52,244 nt of DNA from Pseudomonadales bacterium (GTDB lineage: Bacteria > Pseudomonadota > Gammaproteobacteria > Pseudomonadales > Azotimanducaceae), in NCBI GenBank assembly GCA_024234635.1, contig JACKNX010000022.1, forward strand, positions 1 to 52,244. Reading direction: 5' to 3'. Shown one piece after another: positions 1 to 7,904 of this stretch. Below the pieces are notes generated by a model. That model saw only the letters and a list, made by a program, of their open reading frames with translations, had not been told where the DNA came from and did no database searches. Positions within the stretch are counted from its first letter, which is position 1. Every line of letters starts with the position of its first letter. Made by a program: the position numbers and the translations under genes.

Positions 1-329
1 TTTCCTGCGCCGTCTAGCTCCGGCCGTTTTCGTGAAAATGCTGCTTGAAGCCGACTAGTACGCGTGAGCCTGATGTCGCCTGCCAGCAGTGATCTTCGCG
101 TCACAGTGTCGCTGATCCCTTTACCTTTCGAGTCTCGATGCCCTGCAGTCCTCTCCTAATGCAAGCTAGCGAGGCGATCCGCGTTCGTAACAACAGTGCT
201 CGAACTGAAAGTTCAGACGTCGGCCGGTTGTCCATGCGGTAAATGGAGGCGATTACTCCCGCCTCGTGGGAATGATCTCAGCACCCGCATCTGACGCCGG
301 CCACCAAGTCTTATATATCTCACGGCACC
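1..329. other. Non-coding left edge
   Basis: I see no convincing gene here. The stretch is less GC-rich than the genes to its right and open frames in it have no recognisable motif. A short hairpin (GAGGCG at 246-251, CGCCTC at 260-265, 8-nt loop) lies about 65 bp past the stop of the minus-strand MFS gene. It could be a weak terminator, but there is no T-run. A gene cut by the window edge cannot be excluded. Confidence 0.4.
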
Positions 330-1961
330 TCAATGCAGATCCCGCACCTCGATCTCCACAGCCTCAGCACTCCGCCCCACCGGATTCCTCAGCAACAACC
401 GCCGCACACGAATCGGCTCCTCCCCCGCATGCAGCGCGCGAATGCGATCCCCCACATGCGCATCCGCCTGCGTGGTACGCATATGGAGTCGCACGTAATC
501 CGCCCAGGTGGGCAGCTCGTAACGCTCGATCCACAACCGCACATTCTCCGTATCCCGAGCCAGCGACCAGTGATGGGCACCATCCCGCCGACGGATGCGA
601 TGCCGTTCGCTCATGGCGTCCAGAAACGCGTCAACCTGCTCAGGCTCGATCTCGTATTCCACAAGGATCGCCACGGGGCCACTGCGCGGCTGAATATCCA
701 GTTCCGTCTGCGGTTCCCGCCATCGGTTCAGTGGATCGAGGTTCAGCGCGTCGCTCCCAGGCAGCCGCAGTCGAATGCCGATCAATGACGCCAGCACCAG
801 CGCGACGGATGCCGACCACAACGCGCTGTCCACGCCGTGATGTTCGGCGATGTTGCCCCACAGCCAGCTGCCAAGGGCCATGCCGCCGAAGGTGGCCATC
901 TGATATAGCGACAGCGCGCGCCCCACCACCCAGCGTGGTGTCGACATCTGCACGGACGTGTTGAACAGCGACAGCGCCATCACCCACGCGGCGCCGCCCA
1001 GCAGCAGGCCGAAGCCGGTGAACCAGGCGCTGCGACTTTCCGCGCTGATGAGGCTGCACACGATGAACGCTGCAATGGTCACCTGCACCAGCGCTTCGTT
1101 GGACAAGTGCTGCCGTGCGCGGCGGGAGATGAAGGCGCCAGCGACCGCACCCATGCCGAAGGCACCGAGCAGCGTGCCGTACACCACGGCGTTGCCGCCC
1201 AGAAGATCCCGAACGATCAGGGGCAGCAGCGCCAGAATGACAATCGCGGCCGCGCCGAACACGAACCCGCGCACCAGCACCTTGCCGATGTTGGGGGACA
1301 TCGCCACGTAGCGCATACCGGCGCTCATCGCGGAGAGCAGGTTTTCGCGCGGCATGGTGTTGGGGGGAATATCCGGTTTCCAGCGCCACAGCACGCCGAT
1401 GAGGCCGAGATAGCTCACGGCATTGATGGCAAAAGCGGCAGCCGCGCCGGCAGCCGCGACGATGGCGCCACCGGCGGCCGGACCGACACTGCGCGTCACG
1501 TTGAAGCTCACGCTGTTCAGCAGCACCGCCGCGGCAATGCGGTCACGCGGCACCATGTCGCCCACAGCCGCCTGCCACGCCGGAATGTTGAAGGCGCCGC
1601 CGCAGCCGATGAGAAAGGTGAACCCCAGCAGCTGCCATGGTCCGAGCAGCCCCAGCCAGGCGGTCAGGGCCAGGCCGCAGCTCATCAGGAACATGAAAAG
1701 CTGCGCGCCCAGCATCACCGTGCGGCGTGGAAAGCCATCCGCCACCGCGCCGGCCACCAGCGACAGCAGCATCACCGGCAGCGTGGTGGATGTCTGTACC
1801 AGCGCCACCATGTCGGCGGTTACCGCCATGGAGGTCATCGCCCAGGCGGCGCCCACGCCCTGGATCAGGCCGCCCAGGTTGGACACCATGCTGGCGAACC
1901 AGAGATTGCGGAACACGGGGATCCGCATGGGGGCCAGAGTGGAACTGGAGTTATCGTTCAT
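330..1961 (-). CDS. MFS exporter (EntS-like) with C-terminal dimeric alpha/beta-barrel-like domain
   Basis: A 543-residue inner-membrane protein of the MFS_3 (enterobactin-exporter-like) group. Residues about 1-410 carry a dozen hydrophobic segments, with the loop DGFPRRTVML after the second or third helix typical of MFS antiporters. After the last helix a soluble tail of about 110 residues begins near VAILVEYEIEPEQVDAFL and looks like an antibiotic-biosynthesis-monooxygenase-type ferredoxin fold. MFS_3 proteins with such tails are known, but the substrate is not. The start is an ATG. The gene is followed upstream (2089-2856, same strand) by an enoyl-CoA hydratase gene after a 127-bp gap, so co-transcription is possible. 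Efflux of a small hydrophobic molecule is inference. Confidence 0.85.
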   Translation of the reverse strand: MNDNSSSTLAPMRIPVFRNLWFASMVSNLGGLIQGVGAAWAMTSMAVTADMVALVQTSTTLPVMLLSLVAGAVADGFPRRTVMLGAQLFMFLMSCGLALTAWLGLLGPWQLLGFTFLIGCGGAFNIPAWQAAVGDMVPRDRIAAAVLLNSVSFNVTRSVGPAAGGAIVAAAGAAAAFAINAVSYLGLIGVLWRWKPDIPPNTMPRENLLSAMSAGMRYVAMSPNIGKVLVRGFVFGAAAIVILALLPLIVRDLLGGNAVVYGTLLGAFGMGAVAGAFISRRARQHLSNEALVQVTIAAFIVCSLISAESRSAWFTGFGLLLGGAAWVMALSLFNTSVQMSTPRWVVGRALSLYQMATFGGMALGSWLWGNIAEHHGVDSALWSASVALVLASLIGIRLRLPGSDALNLDPLNRWREPQTELDIQPRSGPVAILVEYEIEPEQVDAFLDAMSERHRIRRRDGAHHWSLARDTENVRLWIERYELPTWADYVRLHMRTTQADAHVGDRIRALHAGEEPIRVRRLLLRNPVGRSAEAVEIEVRDLH

Positions 1962-2088
1962 CGCTTCCCGTGCCTGGGCGGACAGGCAAGGTGTCCGCCG
2001 TCCATCGTGCGCGGCCGTGGCTGTTTGAGGTGTTCCATTGTAGGGGCAGATACCTGCCCGTGCCGTGAGTTCGAACAGGAAGTCGCCG

Positions 2089-2856
2089 CTATCGGCCCTG
2101 CCACTCGGGCGGCCGCTTCTCCAGGAACGAACGCACGCCTTCCCGCTGGTCGTGGCTGCCGGTGATGCCGGCCAGTGCCCGCTGGGTGAGCTGCCAGCCG
2201 TCGGCGTCGCTTGCCGCCACGAAGTCGTTCACCGAGCGCAGGCAGTTCTGTACCGACAGCGGCGCGTTGCGCAGGATGCGCTCGGCCAGGCGGATGGCTT
2301 CGGGCAGCGCCTCGCCAGGCCCGACCAGACGATTCACCAGGCCCGCATGGTAGGCACGCTGCGCGTCGATGGGATCGCCGGTGAGAATCAGCTCGCGGGC
2401 CAGATTCAGCGGCAGTGCGTTCGGTGCCCGAAACAGCCCCGCGCACGTTGGGATGACACCAATGCACACCTCCGGCAAACCGAAGCGGGCATTGGTGCTG
2501 GCCACCACCAGGTCGCAGGCCAGCACAATCTCCATGCCGCCGCCGAGCGCCGCGCCTTCCACCGCTGCGATCAGCGGCTTGGTTCGCTGCCGGCGGATGA
2601 CGCCGTACTCGCCGCCACGTTCGGTGACGTAGTCGCCGTTGGCTCTCAGGTCGCTGCCGGCGGAGAAGATGCTGCCGTCGCCGGTGAGCACGCCGGCCCA
2701 GAGCGTGGGGTCGTCCTCCAGGGTATTCAGGGCGGCATCGATGGCGTCGGCCAGCGCCCGGTCGATGGCGTTGCGTTTGGCGCTGCGCTGCATGCGCAGT
2801 ATCAGCAGGTGATCCTGGCGTTCGACACTGAGCAGGGTGGCGGGCTGTTCGCTCAT
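2089..2856 (-). CDS. Enoyl-CoA hydratase/isomerase family protein
   Basis: A 255-residue crotonase-fold enzyme, the usual family length. The CoA-binding and oxyanion-hole segments are visible (FSAGSDLRANG near residue 65 and EGAALGGGMEIVLACDL near 97-113), followed by LPEVCIGVIP where the second catalytic acid usually sits. Such enzymes hydrate, isomerise or hydrolyse acyl-CoA substrates in the cytoplasm. The ATG at 2856 was chosen because the fold begins a few residues later. An ATG at 2871 and a longer open frame to 3015 exist but add unrelated sequence, and neither start has a strong Shine-Dalgarno. It is divergent from the DUF1330 gene. The exact substrate is unknown. Confidence 0.85.
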   Translation of the reverse strand: MSEQPATLLSVERQDHLLILRMQRSAKRNAIDRALADAIDAALNTLEDDPTLWAGVLTGDGSIFSAGSDLRANGDYVTERGGEYGVIRRQRTKPLIAAVEGAALGGGMEIVLACDLVVASTNARFGLPEVCIGVIPTCAGLFRAPNALPLNLARELILTGDPIDAQRAYHAGLVNRLVGPGEALPEAIRLAERILRNAPLSVQNCLRSVNDFVAASDADGWQLTQRALAGITGSHDQREGVRSFLEKRPPEWQGR

Positions 2857-3013
2857 GCAGTTGCTGTCCATTGGCGGCCGGGTGGCGCGAAGCCGCCAAG
2901 CATAGGCAAATGTGCCGTGTCCCGGATAGCTGACGTGGCGATTGGCGGTGGCGATTGGTTCATGCCGTTCCCGTCCGTATGCTTGCGGACTGCCCGGGAG
3001 AAGAGGACGGCAC

Positions 3014-3337
3014 ATGCCACGTGGATACTGGATCGGCCATGTTGATGTCAGCGACCCGGAGCGGTATCGCGACTACGTCGCCGCCAATGCCGCGGCCTTC
3101 GCCAGGTTTGGCGGCCGCTTCCTGGTGCGGGGGGGCGCGCTCGAAGCGGTGGAAGGCACGGCACGTTCCCGCCATGTGGTGATCGAGTTTCCCAGCTACG
3201 CGGCGGCGCTGGCCTGCTACCGATCGCCCGAATACGCGGCGGCAATGTCCCATCGGCTGGCCGCATCGGTGGGGGAGATTGTGGTGGTCGAAGGCTACGA
3301 CGGCGTCCAGCCGGGAGAATCAACCGGCCACGCCTGA
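3014..3337 (+). CDS. DUF1330 family protein
   Basis: A 107-residue protein matching the DUF1330 small ferredoxin-like fold: it begins with RGYWIGHVDVSDPERY, has a central VVIEFPSYAAALACYRSPEY segment and ends in a hydrophobic strand (GEIVVVEGYDG). Members are dimeric cytoplasmic proteins without an established reaction. The ATG at 3014 follows AGAGGACGG, a plausible ribosome binding site; upstream in-frame codons look non-coding. It sits 75 bp before the SDR gene and is divergent from the enoyl-CoA hydratase. Confidence 0.85.
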   Translation: MPRGYWIGHVDVSDPERYRDYVAANAAAFARFGGRFLVRGGALEAVEGTARSRHVVIEFPSYAAALACYRSPEYAAAMSHRLAASVGEIVVVEGYDGVQPGESTGHA

Positions 3338-3412
3338 CACGGACTTGTCCCGGCGGCGCCATCCCTGTGCATACTTGCAGGCATTGTTCCGCGCACATCG
3401 AGGAGACCCTGC

Positions 3413-4171
3413 ATGCGACTTGACGGCAAAGTGATCGTGATCCCTGGCGCCACCTCCGGCCTTGGCAAGAATGCGGCGCTGCGTTTTGCGGCCGCGGGCG
3501 CACATGTGGTTTTCGGCGGGCGCAGGGAAAGTGCCGGCAACGAGACGGCCGCCGAAATTGCCGCGGCGGGTGGCAGCAGCGTTTTCCAGCGCTGCGATGT
3601 CACGAAAAGCAGTGACGTGGCCGCACTCGTCGACACGGCCGTGTCCCGGTTCGGCAGGCTCGACATGGCGTACAACGTCGCCGGGGTGCCGGGTGATGCG
3701 TTCGTGAAGTTTGCCGAGTACGACGAGGCCCAGTGGCTGGACACCATCAGCATCAACCTCACCGGCATGTTCTACTGCATGAAATACGAAATTGCCGCCA
3801 TGCTGAAAAACGGCGGTGGGGCCATCGTCAACATGTCGTCCGTCGCCGGCCTTGGGGCCACCCCGGGCGGCGCCGGATACGTGGCGTCTAAGCATGGCAT
3901 CGTGGGGCTGACACGCACCGCCGCGCTCGACTATGCCGCCGAGAAGATCCGCATCAACGCCATCGCCCCCGGCGTGGTGAAGACGGAGATGATGGAATGG
4001 GGCATCACGCAAACGCCCGATCTGGAAGCGCAGATGCTCGCGCACCAGCCCATCGGTCGCCTCGGCACCATGGACGAGATCACCAACGCCGCCATGTGGC
4101 TGTGTTCCGACGCGGCCAGTTTTGTCACCGGCGCCACGTTGTCGGTGGACGGCGCCTATCTGCTTGTCTGA
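3413..4171 (+). CDS. SDR family NAD(P)-dependent oxidoreductase
   Basis: A 252-residue classical short-chain dehydrogenase/reductase. The dinucleotide motif GATSGLG is at residues 12-18. The catalytic triad is visible as Ser143 (in NMSS), Tyr156 and Lys160 (YVASK). The NVAG-type strand motif (YNVAGVPG) and a C-terminal TGATLSVDGAYL also fit. FGGRR after the second strand suggests NADP(H) preference, which is inference. The ATG at 3413 has AGGAG just upstream. The likely job is oxidation or reduction of a hydroxyl/ketone in an acyl or cyclic substrate. The GGT-like gene begins 88 bp downstream on the same strand. Confidence 0.92.
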   Translation: MRLDGKVIVIPGATSGLGKNAALRFAAAGAHVVFGGRRESAGNETAAEIAAAGGSSVFQRCDVTKSSDVAALVDTAVSRFGRLDMAYNVAGVPGDAFVKFAEYDEAQWLDTISINLTGMFYCMKYEIAAMLKNGGGAIVNMSSVAGLGATPGGAGYVASKHGIVGLTRTAALDYAAEKIRINAIAPGVVKTEMMEWGITQTPDLEAQMLAHQPIGRLGTMDEITNAAMWLCSDAASFVTGATLSVDGAYLLV

Positions 4172-4259
4172 GACGCGCAATCAGCGTGTTGCGCGTACGG
4201 CGGTCGTGAGGTTCCGCTCCGGCCGGCCTGGCGGGCGCGTCTCACGGCGGAGGAAGATC

Positions 4260-6122
4260 ATGACGAACCGATGTCTGGTACTTGGGTGTCTGCTGTTTGG
4301 GCTGGCGTCCGCGGCGGACGCGCGCACGGTGAAACCCATTCTCTACGGCACCCACTGGGTGGCGATCACGGGCAAACCGCTGGCAGCGACGGCTGGCGCC
4401 CGCATTTTCGAACAGGGCGGCAATGCGGTGGATGCCGCCTGCGCGATGCTCGCAGCCACGTCCACGATGTTCGACGTGCTCAGCTGGGGCGGCGAAACGC
4501 AGGCGCTCATCTGGCACCCGGTGGAAAAACGCGTGATCGCGATCAATGGCCTCGGCGTTGCGCCCACCGGCGCGACCCCGGAGTTCTTCAGGGCGCGTGG
4601 CATGGCGCAGCCGCCGGAATACGGACCGCTGGCGGCCGTCACGCCGGGGACGCCGGGCGCGTTGCTGGTGATACTGGCCGAGTACGGCACGCTGTCGCTG
4701 GAACAGGTGCTCGCCCCTGCGCGCTCCCTGGCCGCCGGTTATCCGATGGAAGCGCAGACCGCGGACAGCATCGAGCGTGACAAGGAGATCATTCGCCAGT
4801 GGCCGTACTCGCGTGCGTTGCTTCTCACTCACGAGGGCGAAGCGCGCGAAGCCCCCGAAGCGGGAGAGATCTTCCGGCAACCGGATCTGCTGGCCACGCT
4901 CGACAAGCTGGTGGACGCGGAAAAGGCGGCGCTTGTCGCCGGCAAGTCCCGGCGGGATGCCATTCTCGCCGCCTATGCGCGCTTCTATACCGGTGACATC
5001 GCCCGTGAGTACGTTCGGGCTTCACAGGAAATGGGCGGCCTGCACACGCTCGACGATCTCGCGAACTGGCAGGTGCATATCGAAGCGCCGGTAAAAGGCA
5101 CCTACAAAGGCCTGGACGTCTACAAGCTGAACTCGTGGGTGCAGGGCCCCGTCATGCTGCAGGCGCTCAACCTGGCGGAACGCACGGACCTGCGTGCGCT
5201 GGGTTACAACAGCCCCGCCTACATCCATACCCTGTACCAGATCATGAACCTGGCTTACGCCGATCGGGACTTCTACTACGGCGACCCCTACTTTCCGCCT
5301 GCGGAGCCCCTGCAGGGCTTGTTGTCGAAAGACTATGCGGCGGCGCGCTGGAAGCTGTTCCGCGCGGATCGCAACGATACGGGGATCAGGCCCGGCGATC
5401 CGTATCCCTTCCAGGGTGAGGCCAATCCGTACGCCGAACAGCTCGAGCGCTGGACCAATGTGGCCGATCCCGACAAGGGGCTCGCGCCACCGTGGCAGCA
5501 GGCGCGATATGCACCGGCAGAGCACGCACGTACCTTCCAGTTGGGCACCACCTCGGTACAGGCGGCGGATGCTGTGGGATGGGTGGTGTCCATGACACCT
5601 TCCGGCGGCTGGATTCCCGCGGTCATCGCCGGCCGCACCGGCATCGGCATGAGCCAGCGCATGCAGAGTTTTGTGCTGGACGCTGCCGACAATCCGTTCA
5701 ACGTGGTGGCGCCGGGCAAGCGGCCGCGTGCCACGCTCACGCCGACGCTGGTGCTGAAAGAGGGGCGTCCCTGGCTCTCGGCCGCGGTGCAGGGCGGCGA
5801 CATCCAGGACCAGGTGCAGTTGCAGATGCTGCTGGCGATGACCGAGTTCGGCATGAACGTGCAGGAAGCCGTGGAAGCGGGTCACGTGTGGAGCTACCAG
5901 ATGCGCGACTCCTTCGGCGATCACCGGGCCGTGCCTGGCAGGCTGGCCGTGCGCAAGGATCTTCCGGCGGAGACGCAGGAAGCGCTGCGCGGGAAGGGAT
6001 ACGAACTGGAGTTGCTCGATCGTACGTCTGGCCCGATCAATGCCATCTGGTTCGATCAGCAGCGCGGCGTGATGCAGGGCGGCAGCAGCGATTTCGGGGA
6101 GGATTACGGTATCGCGTGGTAG
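4260..6122 (+). CDS. Gamma-glutamyltransferase-like Ntn hydrolase, secreted
   Basis: A 620-residue protein of the gamma-glutamyltranspeptidase family, close to normal length. Residues 1-21 form a Sec signal peptide ending in SAADA. EQGGNAVDAACAM and AVTPGTPGALL are typical of the large subunit. The autoprocessing site should be before Thr430 (G-T-T-S-V-Q, residues 429-434), giving a small subunit of about 190 residues. In E. coli GGT this stretch reads TTHYSV, so the His and Ser after the nucleophile are replaced here. The ATG at 4260 follows GGAGGAAG. The enzyme probably acts in the periplasm; whether it is a true GGT or another GGT-fold amidohydrolase is open. Confidence 0.85.
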   Translation: MTNRCLVLGCLLFGLASAADARTVKPILYGTHWVAITGKPLAATAGARIFEQGGNAVDAACAMLAATSTMFDVLSWGGETQALIWHPVEKRVIAINGLGVAPTGATPEFFRARGMAQPPEYGPLAAVTPGTPGALLVILAEYGTLSLEQVLAPARSLAAGYPMEAQTADSIERDKEIIRQWPYSRALLLTHEGEAREAPEAGEIFRQPDLLATLDKLVDAEKAALVAGKSRRDAILAAYARFYTGDIAREYVRASQEMGGLHTLDDLANWQVHIEAPVKGTYKGLDVYKLNSWVQGPVMLQALNLAERTDLRALGYNSPAYIHTLYQIMNLAYADRDFYYGDPYFPPAEPLQGLLSKDYAAARWKLFRADRNDTGIRPGDPYPFQGEANPYAEQLERWTNVADPDKGLAPPWQQARYAPAEHARTFQLGTTSVQAADAVGWVVSMTPSGGWIPAVIAGRTGIGMSQRMQSFVLDAADNPFNVVAPGKRPRATLTPTLVLKEGRPWLSAAVQGGDIQDQVQLQMLLAMTEFGMNVQEAVEAGHVWSYQMRDSFGDHRAVPGRLAVRKDLPAETQEALRGKGYELELLDRTSGPINAIWFDQQRGVMQGGSSDFGEDYGIAW

Positions 6123-6158
6123 CAAGGACCACGGGACACCGGTTTGCGGCTGGCTCGT

Positions 6159-6653
6159 CTATCTGCCGTCCGCCAGCGTCTCTGGGCGCTGCCGTCGTCG
6201 CGGAAACATCTGTTCCAGCACGGCGTCGTCAACCACGAGCCGGCTTGCCGCCTGCCAGTGAGCCACGTCGGCAGCGGTCAGCATGTTGTATTCGGCAAGC
6301 GCGTCCACGCTCACCGGCGGACTGGCTTTGCGCCGCTTCGTGCGACGGAACCTCAGGCGGCAGTACAACGCCCACAACAGGTACGTGCCCGTGAGGATGC
6401 CGATGCCGATGCCGTAACGAATGAGCAACGGCGGCAGGTCGTCGAGGTTCAGTCCCTGCAGCAGCGTCGTGTAGAGGAAGTACAGCCCGGCCACCCAGGC
6501 GACGAGGCTGAGCAGGGGGATGACAAGATAGAACCACACCACCCAGGCGAAAGCGGTGATGCCGCCCCAGCCCCAGCGTTGCATGGCGGTCTGCCGTTCC
6601 GGCCGCTCGATGATCAGCGGCCGTTGACCGTTCTGTTGGCGATCGTCAGTCAC
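6159..6653 (-). CDS. pgaD: PgaD, poly-beta-1,6-GlcNAc synthase accessory subunit
   Basis: A 164-residue inner-membrane protein with two hydrophobic helices (about residues 30-62 and 82-100) followed by a basic stretch and a soluble C-terminal tail. This architecture, and its place directly after pgaC, identify PgaD, which pairs with PgaC to form the c-di-GMP-responsive polymerase in known systems. It starts with GTG at 6653 and overlaps the end of pgaC by 8 bp, so translation is probably coupled. It is the last gene of the pga operon and converges with the GGT-like gene after a 36-bp gap. Confidence 0.88.
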   Translation of the reverse strand: MTDDRQQNGQRPLIIERPERQTAMQRWGWGGITAFAWVVWFYLVIPLLSLVAWVAGLYFLYTTLLQGLNLDDLPPLLIRYGIGIGILTGTYLLWALYCRLRFRRTKRRKASPPVSVDALAEYNMLTAADVAHWQAASRLVVDDAVLEQMFPRRRQRPETLADGR

Positions 6654-7902
6654 TGAACTGTTCTCCCCGGTCTGGGCTTTTCCACACCGCCTTGCGTCGA
6701 CGGCGGAACAGCACGCGCGGCAGGGCGACGATGGTGGTGAACACCGCCAGCAGCCAGTACGCCACCGGGTACCAGATGATCCAGTAGTAATGCCGCTGGA
6801 AGCGGCGTTCGTACTGGCCGTCCACTACCACGCTCAGCGCGAATTGAAGAAGACAGCTCAGGCCAATGAGTGCGCCGCCCCAGCTCGGCAGCCATCGGGT
6901 CAGGTCGGGCATGGCCGGAATGTCCATCACCTGGCTGATGAAGAGGCTCAGCCCCAGGATCAGCATGGTGTACGACCACAGCACGCTGAGGAGGAACTCG
7001 ATCAGCACCGGCCACATGTGCCGGCGTCGCCAGCGCAGCAGGCCGGCGAAGTGATCGATGGCCACTTCCACGCCGCCCATCGCCCAGCGCAGACGCTGTC
7101 GCCACAAGCCTTTCAACGTTTCGGGCATCAGGATCCAGCACAAGGCGTGGCTTTCGAAGCGGATGGCCCAGTGGTCCATCTGCAGGCGCCAGCTGATGTC
7201 GATATCGTCGGTGAGTTTGCTCGTGTCCCAGTAACCGACCGCATGTAATGCGGAGCGGCGAAAGGCGGCGACGACGCCGGACACCGTAAACACGCGACCG
7301 TAGATGCGCTGCGAGCGTTTTATCAGGCCGACGATGGAGGAGAATTCGCCGACCTGGATCTTGCCCAGCAGCGTGGACCGCGTCCGCACGCGCGGGTTGC
7401 CGGTTACGGCGCCAACCCGAGGGTCGTTGAAGTGGGGCACGATCCAGAGCAGCGCATTGGCGTCCAGGATCGCGTCGCCGTCGATGCATACGAGAATCTC
7501 GTTGCGTGCGGCCAGCGCACCGACACGCAGCGCGGCCGCCTTGCCCTGGTTGGAGGCGAGATGAAAGGCGCGGATGTGCCCCTGTGCCGCATAGTCGTCG
7601 ATGAGGGCGGCCGTTCCATCGGTACTGCCGTCGTTCACCACCAGGATTTCGTAGTTGGCGTAATTCAGGGCGCGCAGGGACTCGATGGTCTCCTTTAGCG
7701 TGCGCTCTTCGTTGTGGGCGGGAACGATCACCGAGATGCCGGGCGCCACGAAGGGAATGTCCGGGTCGTCGATCTTCCGCCTGCCCCGGTCTTCCCAGTG
7801 AAAAAAGTACGTGATGCCGCCCACCATCCACAGATACGACATGAACAGCGGATAGACCAGCGCAAATTCCTGCATCACCGCGTAGATGAAGTCGATGCTC
7901 AT
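6646..7902 (-). CDS. pgaC: PgaC, poly-N-acetylglucosamine synthase (GT2)
   Basis: A 418-residue processive family-2 glycosyltransferase that polymerises UDP-GlcNAc into beta-1,6 chains at the inner membrane. N-terminal membrane helices occupy about residues 8-35. The catalytic core shows NDGSTD (Asp91), DGD (141-143), TDD (231-233) and QRLRW (269-273), the full D, DxD, TED-type and QxxRW set. About three C-terminal helices follow. It begins with ATG two bases after the pgaB stop and overlaps pgaD by 8 bp. Length and order match the E. coli and Yersinia systems. Confidence 0.95.
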   Translation of the reverse strand: MSIDFIYAVMQEFALVYPLFMSYLWMVGGITYFFHWEDRGRRKIDDPDIPFVAPGISVIVPAHNEERTLKETIESLRALNYANYEILVVNDGSTDGTAALIDDYAAQGHIRAFHLASNQGKAAALRVGALAARNEILVCIDGDAILDANALLWIVPHFNDPRVGAVTGNPRVRTRSTLLGKIQVGEFSSIVGLIKRSQRIYGRVFTVSGVVAAFRRSALHAVGYWDTSKLTDDIDISWRLQMDHWAIRFESHALCWILMPETLKGLWRQRLRWAMGGVEVAIDHFAGLLRWRRRHMWPVLIEFLLSVLWSYTMLILGLSLFISQVMDIPAMPDLTRWLPSWGGALIGLSCLLQFALSVVVDGQYERRFQRHYYWIIWYPVAYWLLAVFTTIVALPRVLFRRRRKAVWKSPDRGEQFSD

Positions 7903-7904
7903 CG

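Noticed and set aside
1107..2165. A 352-codon plus-strand frame opposite the MFS gene
   Set aside because: It lacks motifs and is rich in His/Gln/Arg, typical for antisense frames in GC-rich DNA.
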